A stretch of DNA of 64,000 nucleotides from Apoderus coryli (Eukaryota; Arthropoda; Insecta; Coleoptera; Attelabidae): NCBI GenBank assembly GCA_911728435.2, contig OU452204.1, positions 2,356,001-2,420,000 on the forward strand, written 5' to 3'. The translations under genes were made by a program, and so were the position numbers. The notes beneath the pieces are model-generated. The model was not told where the DNA came from and did no database searches. It was given only the letters and a program-made list of their open reading frames with translations. How positions within the stretch are numbered: the first letter of the stretch is position 1; every line of letters begins with the position of its first letter. Below, piece by piece: positions 33,185 to 44,062 of this stretch.

Positions 33185-33726
33185 ATACCTACTCATTTAA
33201 GTACCATTTTCATTTTCCAAATGAAACCAAAACCATAATAATAATAGTAATAACAATAACAACAAACATTAAAATTGGAATATAAAAACTGTACGAAACA
33301 CGTACATGCTATAATAATACCAATAGTAATAATCAAGGTCACATGCGGAAAGTACCCGAAAGAACGACCTTGATGTGTCGTCGTATCCCCTTCCTGCTCA
33401 ATGCATTAAGCGAATATCTTTTCATATTATTCCATATACACAACGGATAACTTAAGTAAAGTACACTACTACTACTTTGGTACGTATTTATTCGAGGCAG
33501 TGTTGTCACAATGCAGAGAAAATAAATCAGTTAACTGGACATGGTCACCTGTATATAGTATTCAAAAATACAGAGGTCTGATTGTGCCTGAAAAATAATA
33601 GAATAACTAATATTTGTTGGCACTGATTTTGGAAAATTGTTTAGAAGAAAATCTAGCACTTAGTCTTTAAGCCGAAACCGAGTAGTAGTTATAATACGAG
33701 TATCTATAGGCTACGAGATATACGCA

Positions 33727-34078
33727 TTGACGTTCCTTGAGCGGTACCACAATGAAGGTGAAGATTTTTTAGACCAAATTGTTACTGGTGACGAAACATG
33801 GGTGGCCTACGTCACACCAGAATCGAAACAACAATCCATGGAATGGCGACATTCATCATCACCCAAAAGAGTGAAGTTTAAGCAAACAATTTCTGCCCGG
33901 AAAATCATGTGCACAGTTTTTTGGGACACAAAAGGAGTATTGCTAGTGGAGTTTCTGCCTCGTAATGAGACAATCAATGCAGCATCAGGCGGCAGAATTT
34001 TATGAGGAGGGTATTCAAAAACTGGTGCCACGTTATGACAAGTGCCTCAATATTCACGGAAATTATGTAGAAAAGTAG
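33727..34078 (+). pseudogene. DD34D-type mariner transposase, internal deletion
   Basis: FLERYHNEGEDFLDQIVTGD, then ETWVAYVTPESKQQSMEW and KIMCTVFWDTKGVLLVEFLP are the central block of classical mariner transposases, with the first catalytic Asp in T-G-D-E-T-W. After ETINA the frame shifts. The +1 frame then reads AAEFYEEGIQKLVPRYDKC and LNIHGNYVEK and a stop, the normal C-terminus. The second and third catalytic Asp are deleted. Boundaries of the element were not found. Confidence 0.92.
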
Positions 34079-34079
34079 A

Positions 34080-35490
34080 TTAAGGTACAGGCTTTCATGT
34101 AAAAATAAAATTATTGCGATATCTTTGCACGTCTTTTTTTTAATTCCAAAACGGTACTTACTTAAAAAACATGCCTCGTACTAAAACAGAACCTGAAAGA
34201 TGGACCTTTTCAAAAATGTTAGTAAATAGGCGTTTGGTGCATATAATAATCCGAAAACTCAAAAACTGTATCATTCAAAATAAAAAACTTTTTGAAATTA
34301 ATTTTAAACAAGCAATTTCGATATACCTGAAAAGTAAAATTTTAAAATAATCTATTTAAGTCATTTTTTGCGTTATCCAAAATCTAAAATAACTTAACCT
34401 GTCAGAAGTTTCTTTCAAAAGTATATTTTAAAGTTAGTTGTACCAAAGATTAATTCTACATTAATCTTTGATTATATTATTGAGCAATATCTTCCATTTA
34501 GTAGAAATATATTTGTCTCTGTATTTTAATATATTCATGAGTGAATAAACGATCTAAAATCAAATTTGGGGTATTTTCTGTATTATAACTCAATAAATTA
34601 GTTTTTCTAGCTAGATTTCTGTTGTGTCCAAAATATCTTAATTTAGTTTAATAAATTAACCAGTGCTATTATTTAAATGTATGACAACATCGCTTTTAAA
34701 TCTTCATGGCCAACATTTTAAATAGTATTGAGAAGTCTCTCTTGGTGCCTGAAGTCAAATCCTGTTTCGCTAATACTTTATTTAATGTCTTATTGTTGTT
34801 TTGGTTGTTTGTTTTTAAATCAATACAAGTGATAATGCGATTTCCTCATTTGTTTTAACGGATGTAGTGAATAGTGAAAATAAGTTTTAAAGTGCAATCT
34901 GATAAATGAATAAAAGATTTCTTTAAAATTATATAGAAGTTTAAGAAATATTGGAATTTTTGTTTGTAACTGCCTATGATTAAGTAAGAAGTATATTATT
35001 TAAGTTTTTATTTAATATTATAGTTAATTCGTTAGTTAATTAGTTCTATAAACTCTGACAGTCAAACAAATTGCTATAACTAATAAATCATTTTTATAAT
35101 AAAGTTAGTTTCTAAGAGAATCTTGCTACTGAGAGTTAACTAAGTATCTTTTGAACTTAAAGCCTACAAAGTGGGTTAATTCACAGAAAAAAAAGTTAAG
35201 AATAATGATCTGAGAGTAATTTCGGAAAATACGATTGAGAGAGTAAATTTAGCACTACGTTTTCGAGATCCGTACCTTAAAACAACAAACACTAGTTTGC
35301 GGTAGATATTTTTAGGTTTATAGCAAGGAAATGAATCATGAAAATGCTTGACTAATTTTATAAAATTTTTGATAAATATTTTGTTCTACCTACTCCTATA
35401 TTTATATATTTGGGTAATTTTTTTTTGGTGCAATCACTTTTATATATTATTTTTTTCAGTCTATAGAAGCCTCCCCAAAAACAAAAACAC
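34080..35490. other. No gene seen
   Basis: AT-rich intergenic DNA. No repeat or frame could be supported. Confidence 0.45.
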
Positions 35491-35496
35491 AAAAAA

Positions 35497-35758
35497 ACAT
35501 GTTTCTGCTTTTCATTCTAGAAAATTTTCTTTACACAAACCCATCAAAAACTTCTTTCGGAAATGTCATTTTCATTTTTTGGTAAAATAATGTAAACTTT
35601 AGAATAACTGAAACCAGTTACATGAAAACATGTTTCTGCTTTACATTCTAGACACTTTTCTAAACACAAACACGCCAAAAACTTCTTGCGGAAATATGTA
35701 ATTTTCATTTATTGATAAAATAATGTGAACTTTAGACTAACTCAAATTTCCTAGATGT
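35497..35758. repeat. Two tandem 131-bp units
   Basis: Two direct copies begin acatgtttctgctt at 35497 and 35628 and share cattctag, aaaacttctt and taaaataatgt. A degenerate third start follows near 35772. Related sequence in inverse orientation occurs at about 37030-37160. Confidence 0.85.
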
Positions 35759-35792
35759 AGTACTAAAATTTTGTTTCACTTTATATTCTATT

Positions 35793-36664
35793 AGCCTATT
35801 GCACCGACTCTATAAGTATAATGTCTAACTAAGGTCGACTTAAATTTTAAGTCTGTCTTTAATTTTGCCTCGGACCACACTTTACTTAGTTAATTTTGGA
35901 ATAATCTGGGCAGCATTGCAACTTTGTGAAAATTATATAATTTCTAACTTCATTTTACCAAAATTTTAATTTGATTGGCGTATGGAAATAAAATGGAAAT
36001 AAAAATGTATTCGTTTTTCCAACCAAAAAAAAATAAATAAATATATATAGAAACATGGAGACAACCGAAAATAATATAAATAAAGGACGTAGAGGTTCAA
36101 ACTTTACAGAACAGGAAAATATTTACTACTACTAGTTTAAATATAAAAATGTTATTGAAAATAAGAAGACCAATGGTCCTACCATACATGTGGAAAAAAT
36201 TGAAGAGAATTTATTAATGTTCGGAATTGATTCTTCGATCCACCAATTCTCTAAAAAAAATCGATTATAGAAAAAAAGTAGTCTGGAAACATATGTTTTT
36301 GTTAGCCATTGTTAACGAGAAAACTGTTTTTGGTCTGGAATATTTACCCTTCTAGGGATATATGCAATTATTTTTAGGGTATCTAAGTTGTCATGAAAAA
36401 TATCCATGAGGTATTTATAAATTTTTCAAGCGCTATAGTGGAAAAAACAAAAAGTAAGGTTAGTTCGTTCCTTGTTCGATAATGGTCTACTTCACGTGTC
36501 AAATTCTTTTCCGGACAGCTGGGTTAAGGTTAGTAATGGTTCCTTAAATATTTTAAGTCAGTGGCTTAATTTAAGTCTCACTTAAATACATTTCGACGTG
36601 CGGTGCAAAGACATAAGGAGAGCTTAAACCTAAACCTGTCTTAAAAACATCGATGCAATTGGCC
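35793..36664 (+). mobile_element. PIF/Harbinger-like element with SANT-domain relic
   Basis: Imperfect inverted ends agcctattgcaccga and tcgatgcaattggcc bound 0.87 kb rich in acttaa. Inside, the frame 36055-36270 reads METTENNINKGRRGSNFTEQ, one internal stop, then FKYKNVIENKKTNGP and EKIEENL, a Myb/SANT-like DNA-binding domain of the kind paired with Harbinger nucleases. No nuclease is present. The ends and class are inference; the SANT-like fragment is moderately clear. Confidence 0.6.
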
Positions 36665-36811
36665 ATAGAAGATATTCTGAATATAGCTAAACTTAACTTA
36701 AATCGATTGCGAGGCTTTGCGTTGGCGCAATGATAATGCGTTGATCGTTATCTGGTGGTTTTCATATGTTTTCGTCAAATATTTAAAATCTATAGTGAGG
36801 ATATACTAATA

Positions 36812-37160
36812 TTATTAACGTCCTAAACTAACCAACTATCTATATAACTACTTTATTCAAAAATTAGAAATAAAAAAAATTGCACGATGTTCTGTTCGCA
36901 AAGCAAGTATCCACCACAGACATACAATTGCCAACTAAATAGGCGCGAAGCCTCGCAAAAGATTAGAGTTTCAAATAGTGTTGCTGTTCCTATACAGGAG
37001 CCAGGAGCTGCTATACCAATAAACGTCAAAAACGTTATATTTCCGCAAAAAGTTTTTTGCATGTTTATGTTTAGAAAAATGTTGAGAATGTAAAGTCGGC
37101 AAAATCAAAATTTCCGCAGAAAATTTTTTGTGACTTTCTGTTTGGGAAGGCTCCAAATAC
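36812..37160. repeat. Head block copy 3 and inverted relatives of 131-bp unit
   Basis: Begins with the head block taaactaaccaactatctat. The part 37030-37160 contains two reverse-orientation relatives of the 35.5-kb unit, recognisable by ttccgcaaaaagttttttgc and ttccgcagaaaattttttg. Overlapping short frames on both strands reflect this repeat and are not genes. Confidence 0.55.
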
Positions 37161-37510
37161 TAAATAAAGAAATATTTCTTACACAACTGATTTCAGTTAA
37201 ACGAAAATTGAGCCATATATTTTTATGGAAATGGAACAAACACATTACGTGTTTTAGTTGACAATGGCTTATTAATTGAATATTTAGTTGTCGTTTATAT
37301 GGTAACTTTTTTAACATAAATGTCGTACTTTTCTGGTGTTTCATCAGCATACATGAACATATTTAATTTGGAAATTATTGTGTTATGTCAAGAAGCTCTC
37401 ATACATATACCTAAGTATATATTTTTTTAAATTTAACGGTATAATTACTTTTAATGCAGTTTATTTCTCTGGCAAGTTCAGTTTTAGTTACACGGTGTCT
37501 CTGGCAAAAA

Positions 37511-37956
37511 AGTAATATTTGTGCCCACTTTCACCGTATTTATTCTTCTTATTATTTGACGTGACGAAAGTTTTTAACAAAGCTGATGGCTCTTATATGA
37601 TTCGATTTTGTTTGTTTTTGTAAATTAGGCTGTTTAGGTGCTATACGAGTATTTCCATATTATAATTAAAATAAATGCAGTTGTGAATTTTTAAAAAATT
37701 ACTACTGTAATTATATACTCAAAATATCGTTTTTTTACCAATCCACAATTTTTGTCCTTTTTAAAAAATTCACAACTGCATTTATTTTAATTATAATATT
37801 ATGGAAATACTCGTATATCACCTAAACAGCCTAATTTACAAAAACAAAAAAACAAACAAATTCGAATCATATAAGAGCCATTAGCTTTGTTACAAACCTT
37901 CGTCACGTCAAATATTAAAAAGAAAAAATACGGTGAAAGTGGGCACAAATATTACT
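37511..37956. repeat. Large hairpin element with ~190-bp arms
   Basis: Left arm from agtaatatttgtgcccac (37511) and right arm ending gtgggcacaaatattact (37956) are near-perfect inverted copies around a ~70-bp centre. The arms share cgagtatttccat/atggaaatactcg and gcagttgtgaattttt. No coding sequence. Confidence 0.88.
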
Positions 37957-38814
37957 ATAGGTACTTTCCAAAACAATTTATAAAATTATGATATAATTTG
38001 TGTACCTAGCCAATCTAGTCCTTCCTCTTTAATTTGTGTGGTCTCCTGCAATTTTTTTCCACATGTAACGGTATTGTTCTTTTTTTTTATAAATTTGCTT
38101 TTTTATATAAAATATCACAAAATTTTATATCCAAAATTAGATACAATCTTTGTTATGAAATGTGTATCATTAACTGTGGTAAAATATCTATATTTAGTAC
38201 GTAGTTCCTACTAGTACAAACGTTTTATAAGTATAGTTTTTCGTTTTAAAGATACGTAGGCATATAGATTGGGAAGAATCTTCGATAATATATGATTGAT
38301 AATGATTTTTTGTAACCAATAATAAACGAACAACCCGATAAATAAAATGAGTTTTAGTTTCAGAAAAATAGCTTATATAACTAGTGAAAACGAAACAGAT
38401 GCGTTTTCGAGTATCTAATATAAATTTTTGAATAAATTCTTGGACACGTCCATTTTTACGAGGAAGACATTTTTTGTCAATTTTTGTAATACCTACGTAA
38501 GTACCGTCTTCGAGGGATAAGTGTGAAACCGAGAATATAAATAGGAAAATTAGGTCGAGAAATACGTTATTTTAAATGTATTTGGATTCTCTTGCCACAA
38601 ACCCAAACAAACTTAACTTACGTTTTACAGTTTAGTACTTCTTCTTCTACAGAATTCGATGATTCCAATAAAAAATTATCACAGTTTTCATATCTTGAGG
38701 GTAGAATTGACAAATAATATAATTTATCTCACAGTAATTTGAACGGTATTGTTTCGGGTTATTGTTTTGTTCAAAATGTTTTATCATTATAAATACGTAA
38801 AGAGCATCGAAATA
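37957..38814. other. No gene seen
   Basis: AT-rich intergenic DNA without a supported feature. Confidence 0.4.
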
Positions 38815-39508
38815 GGATATTGTGTAACCAAAATGAAATGTCATGTATTTCATGTTCGTTAATTTTTAGGAAAATATTTGTTTTTCGAAACTTACCTATA
38901 CTCGCTCTGTTGGCGTAAGCCTAAATATGATTAGTTAAAAGTATTAAATTGATTAGGTGGTGTTAAGCTATATTCACTATCACTGTTTTACATTATATAC
39001 ATAGATTTGAAACCTTCGAAATTAGCGAAATAATTTAAACTGTCGATTTGGTTTGTTTGTATTGTCGGCGTTGCTATGGTGATTTTTCATAACCGATGCT
39101 AGTTTTGTCATTACCAGAAAATTTCACGTGCATTTTTAAATTGCCCAGACAACTAATGGGAAATGTACCTACCTACTACATTGTCAAATGATTTTAAAGA
39201 AGTAGTCCATTCTGAAGTGGAGTGAATGTATTGTAATAGGAAATAAAACGTCAAACTCCACGAAATCAATTTAATACACTACACTTAATGTGTTAGGTCG
39301 ATTAAATTACCAAACATGTTTCGAAGCTCACTAGCCTCATCATCAGTGGCAATTTTTTTATTTTTTTTTGTAGAGAAATTCTATTTTGAAAGTATTACAT
39401 TATTAGGAGTATATTAAGAGTAATGTGCTGAAGTCTGAAAAAAAGACACTTTTTTATAAATTATGATTGAACATATAGTAAAGGCCTTTAACGACAGCCG
39501 TAGAAAAA
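38815..39508 (+). mobile_element. Hairpin-headed MITE copy, interrupted by Penelope-like repeat
   Basis: The body from gaaaatatttgtttttcgaa (about 38868) to acgacagccgtagaaaa (about 39508) matches the family. The head is truncated. Between about 39185 and 39440 lies unrelated sequence carrying hammerhead motif 3 on the minus strand. Confidence 0.65.
39309..39350 (-). ncRNA. Hammerhead-ribozyme-like motif 3
   Basis: On the minus strand: stem I gcca with tggt (one wobble), core ctgatga with an extra t, stem II gaggct/agcttc with loop agtg, gaaa, then a two-pair stem III (a-c with g-t) and loop at, with gtt before the expected cut. A downstream block reading attgatttcgtggagtttga corresponds to that of motif 1. 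Confidence 0.6.
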
Positions 39509-39559
39509 TGAAATTTATTGTGAAAACGGTAGGTGTGCTAACATTACCGAACAATCTGG

Positions 39560-39890
39560 ATATAAGCATATTCACCGCAAATACGTAGTTGAGATTTTAG
39601 CAAAATTTAGGGAGAAAAGGTCGGTAACGAAGAAAAAAAGTGAAGCATTGTAAAAGCCTACTAATTCTACGCGTAGAAAATTATTCTTATGCACGAATAA
39701 AAATGACTTTGGAGATGTTTGCAATTAGTAGTGTAAGTTAAATCATGAACGGATAATAAAAATAACAAATTGATTTTTTAGATGAGTGTTCAATTTTCAT
39801 GAATGAGACTGTTAAGCGTCATAACTGTCATTATTATTCTGATGAAAATCCACACTTATTTCATGAATTTCACCCAACATCCTCAGAGGC
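39560..39890 (+). pseudogene. DD41D-like mariner transposase relic
   Basis: RKYVVEILAKFREKRSVTKK (N-terminal) is followed by stops. Then DECSIFMNETVKRHNCHYYS and DENPHLFHEFHP align residue for residue with the region just after Asp168 of the intact transposases at 24356 and 54943. The relic stops at the left end of the next element (about 39886), which seems to have inserted into it. Confidence 0.75.
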
Positions 39891-41189
39891 CAAATTTTTA
39901 TAAAAAAATTCAAATGTATTAATATTTTTAAAACTACTTTAGATATTTAATTAGCAGTTGTCACGTTTGAATAGATAATTTATATACATCTTTCTACCCA
40001 AACAATTATATTTTACTTCCACCAGGAGCGTGCGTACTGACACATTTTCGAGCAATTTTAATGGAAAAAATGTTACGCCACTGTAAAATTATTTCTGCAA
40101 TCCTCCCCACTTTTTTTTATTCGACACATCGTTTGCGAGTAAAAAATTAAATTTCTTTAACAACTGGAATTGAAACAAATATTTGCTGTCGTAGTAGGCC
40201 ATGAAAAAAAAAAGACTACTATTGTCAGTTTTTTTGATTTTATTATGATAGTTAATTGAATTGTGTCAGGAAATTTATTTTCGAGATACTGTTAACATTG
40301 TCTGCGGAAGTATTAATCTGAAAAATGCTTTTTTTCTTTTTTGGACAACGAATAGGTACGTACTTAGTTGCTACGTATTTTGATAAAGAAATGCAAAAGC
40401 GGCTGTTCGTGAATATCGTAGACGCTATCCAAATAGAACAGTTCCGCAGATACTCGCGTTTTCATTAGAACACATCAGAGTTTTCGTAATTTTGGCCTGC
40501 ACGATAGAAACGAACGGAACAGAAACCGTCTATATAATATTCAGAATAATCGTATACTTCGTACTTTTGATAACAATCCGAGGCTGAGCTCTCCGAAGGC
40601 AGCTGAGAACCTTCACATACCTAAGTCTAAAATATTACGAACACTACACGATCACCACAGACATGCATATCACCTACAGCCTGTTCTTAATTTGCTCCCT
40701 GGTGATGCTGAAGAAGATGAAGATTTTGCCAGTGGTTTTTAAACTAGATGGAAGAAAATCCTGATTTTTACATAAGAATTTCTGGACGGATGAGTCCTCT
40801 GATACCAGACCTGGTGTATCCATATTTGGGCACATCAAATTCTCGAGAAATTCAGCCAAGATCATTCTAAAGTGAATTTTCCGTGAATGTTTGGTTGGGC
40901 GTTATTGATGGTAATATTTGTTGTCTAGATTTCCTACCCCCAAGGTGCAACTGGGACCTGTTTTTAGAATATTCTTAAAAATCAGTGGCGTACTATATTT
41001 TTCATTAAAATAATGTGAAGATGTCTCCGTACGCACGCCACTGGTGGAACTAAAATAATATATTTTACACAAAAATATGTATCTAAATTATCTATCGAAC
41101 CGTGCCAATTTTCATTTAAATAGCTAAAGTAGTTGCCGTTTTAAAAACATGATTAATTTTAAAATTTGTAATAAAAACTTTGACACCCT
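39886..41189 (+). mobile_element. CAGGGTG-type element with dead transposase
   Basis: Inverted ends pair about 39886-40090 with 40975-41189, sharing agataattta and ccaccag...cgtgcgtac blocks. The right terminus is ctttgacaccctg and the left terminus is degraded. The interior holds a broken mariner-type transposase. A further ggaccaccctgtac lies at 41290-41303, so the true right end is uncertain. Confidence 0.65.
40375..40950 (+). pseudogene. Mariner-type transposase, multiple frameshifts
   Basis: AKAAVREYRRRYPNRTVPQI is the N-terminal helix-turn-helix signature. Later pieces include HRHAYHLQPVLNLLPGD, and near 40865 KVNFSVNVWLGVIDGN in shifting frames, matching the catalytic core of IS630/mariner enzymes. 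Several stops make it non-functional. It is more diverged from the intact copies than the fragment just upstream. Confidence 0.7.
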
Positions 41190-41303
41190 GAAGTCTTCTA
41201 ACAAAGCATTTTTCGAATATAATTTATAATACAAACTGATAGTATTTTGTGGTTCTGGGTCTTCCTCTGAAGTTTCCGCTTTCGAAACTGGACCACCCTG
41301 TAC

Positions 41304-42500
41304 AAAACTTGAAACAATGAAAATATATATCACAATAAAGGTTGTTTCATGTAGGAACATGAGAAGAAACTGCTAAACACATCTAAATTCATAGTTTTCT
41401 TTGATGAAAAAAAAACTCGTAATTAATACAGATATTATACTAATCAGTTGCACATCAGTGTTACAGTGCAATATTTTAAATAACCCTATGTGGGTACCCC
41501 CCTAAATACCTATTTTTGAAATATACGGAATATGTGCAATAGGTGTTTGTCTGACAGAAAAAAAACAGTTTTGTTTACTATTTTGAAATGCTCTAATAAT
41601 TTTCATGTGATCCTTTCTCCTTCACTTGTGTATGCCTGTTATTTTAATTTAATTATAAGCTGACGATGTATTTTGTAATAATGAATAAATAGGTATAATA
41701 TTAAAATTCATACGAAAAATTATTAGGTAGACCTGAATTATATTACATTCCAATTTACTATTGTTTGTTTTTGTTTAAAACTTGTTATTTTAACTTTAGC
41801 ACTGAGTTAGTCATTATGTATACCTTTAAGAAGTAGCTAGTTATTTACACGAAAGAACTTTCTTTTTTTCACAAAATATTTTTCTTGAAAACATTCCTAC
41901 CTATGACTCAAATTATTTCAAGATTACACCATTTCATGATTCCAACTTAGAAAACTGTTGACGATTATATTATTCAATGCCATCCGAAAAATTACGTGTA
42001 TTTTTTCACGCACCTTCTCATTCAGTATTTATTTAATGTATAAATGTCAAGAATTATGTAGTCCTAATTGTTAGTAATTAAATTTTTAGAAATTACTGTT
42101 AGATCGGTAGATAATATGTAGTATGTACAGTATTATAGATTGGATCAATTATTATACCGTTACCTACGTCATAGAGCCATTAAACAAAATCTTTTAAAGT
42201 ATCCCTATTACGCGGATGGTAATCTGCAAAGTGATGAAAAAAGGTTCAAAGAACTGGTTCGGGTTTGTACCCGAAAAAAAAATATATAGGTATAGGTAAA
42301 GGTATAGGTACCATTGTTTTGAAAATTTAAGTGCTTGATTAGGTCAACCCGGTCTATCAGTCTATAATATTGTCATATCAGTACGACTTCCGGTTATACC
42401 GGAAGTTGATACCAAATTTCTTATTTCAAATGGAACACCCTATAAATTATTATACTTTTGGGTTCGCCATCAATTTTGGAGTATTTTAGTTTAACACTTC
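41304..42500. other. Mostly non-coding; MITE right end near 42430
   Basis: Only minor features are visible. A short palindrome acttccggttataccggaagt is near 42385-42407. A MITE-like right end aaatggaacaccctata near 42427 resembles the one at 51640-51655. No gene. Confidence 0.45.
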
Positions 42501-42519
42501 AACTGTTTTTGAATAAGTA

Positions 42520-43209
42520 ATTTTGAACGAACATTTGGATATTCGCAAGCTCTGTTCGCGTTGGATTCCACATTTGTTAAAAGGTGCTTAAAAAAAGACT
42601 CGAGTTGATTGGTACATCCAAAGCCGTACACAGCATCGTCAGAGTTTTATGCCTATGAGCGAGAAGGAAAAGGCCAATCGACAGTTTAGGTGTTTCAGTG
42701 TCAATAAAAGCCAGCAAAAGTTGTTCGTTTTCGAAGCGTTAAAAGGCAAATGGCGGCGTGTTTTTTCACGAAAACCGGCCAGTCGCAACTGTGGTCCTAG
42801 GAAACCAGAAGACCGTTAATTCAGCGTGGTATACGACCATTTCTTTCTCCAAAGTTTTCGGTAAATTGAGAGAAACCAATCCAAAACGACGAATCGTGTT
42901 GCATCACGACAATGGGTGCTCACACACATCACTTGCAACAAACGAGTGTTTAGACACGCAAAAAATCGAATTGATGGGTCATCCACCTTACAACCCCGAC
43001 TTGGCATCCAATTATTTCTTCTTATTGTCACTAGTTAAAAATAAACCACGTGGACTACTTTTTTCATCGCCCAAATAAGAAGCGGTTGAGGCCTTCAAAA
43101 ACCATGTTTTAGAGCTATCATCGTCTGACTGGGCAAAGTGCTTTGAAGGGTGGTTTCAGCACATGCAAAACTGTATAGATCTTAAAGGAGACTATTTTGA
43201 AAAGCAATA
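42520..43209 (+). pseudogene. DD34D mariner transposase with mutated third Asp
   Basis: After frameshifted N-terminal parts (RVDWYIQSRTQHRQSF, PMSEKEKANRQF), the main frame 42758-43078 reads MFFHENRPVATVVLGNQKTV, then RRIVLHHDNGCSHTSLATNE and LMGHPPYNPDLASNYFFLLS. The second Asp is in H-H-D-N. Thirty-four residues later, where D-F-F is expected, the residue is Tyr (S-N-Y-F-F). A stop then splits the C-terminal AVEAFKNHVLELSSSDWAKC and LKGDYFEKQ. Dead, and distinct from the DD41D copies. Confidence 0.92.
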
Positions 43210-43500
43210 AAAATAGTTTTGATAAAATTAATTCGTTTGTTCTTTCTATTCTCAATACATAAATAGCAACCCTCGTAGTACATATTTAGGTGTATATGAA
43301 AAACGATTCTAATAAAATAAACAGAAAAAAATAAGGTACGATACAGCTGAAAATGATGAAAATTAAGACAATTGAAATACTTAAGACAAGTTGATCTGGT
43401 CGTTAGAGCACTCGAATTCAGCCCAAAAAAGTGCTGAATTTGGGAATTTCGTTTCTTTGATTTGAATGTATATTATGTGATGTCCTGAACAGCTTTAGAT
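43210..43500. other. No gene seen
   Basis: Spacer between the mariner relic and the LINE. Confidence 0.4.
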
Positions 43501-44062
43501 CTACTCGTACTTTTCTTCTTCTTCAACTGGTGTGGCCTCCACCTTTCAGTGATTTAGCCAATTTTTTAGTGGAATTGCCTTATCGGGATTGTCCAATTAA
43601 GGACGCCTGAGAGGTTCTCAAAATCCCTTTTATGTCCGTTATTAGCACTTTTATATTCTGATTCAGTTCACTTTTTCATAAGTTCTTCAGTTACTTTTAT
43701 TTTGTTACTTTAGCTTATCATTTCGATTTATTATGCTATTCTTTACTATTTATTCTTTCTTTTTTCACTTCATTCACTTATCACTACCATATGTATTTCA
43801 TTATTAAGAGTTTCATTATTAAATGAGGGTTGAATGTATACAGGTATAACAAAAAACAAAGGAATAAACTCTTCTCGCTCCGGGGCAACGGCAGAGCATT
43901 ACATAAATCCCGAAAATGTTGCCTCGGATTACAGCACCCTGGTCTAAAAAAGAATGGGAGATTAGCAAGACTTAAAGATTAGAAAGAAGGGAGAAGTTTC
44001 ATACTGTTAGAATGTTTAGTGTTATTTGATTTGATTTTATTGTAATGATGTCGAGGACGATA

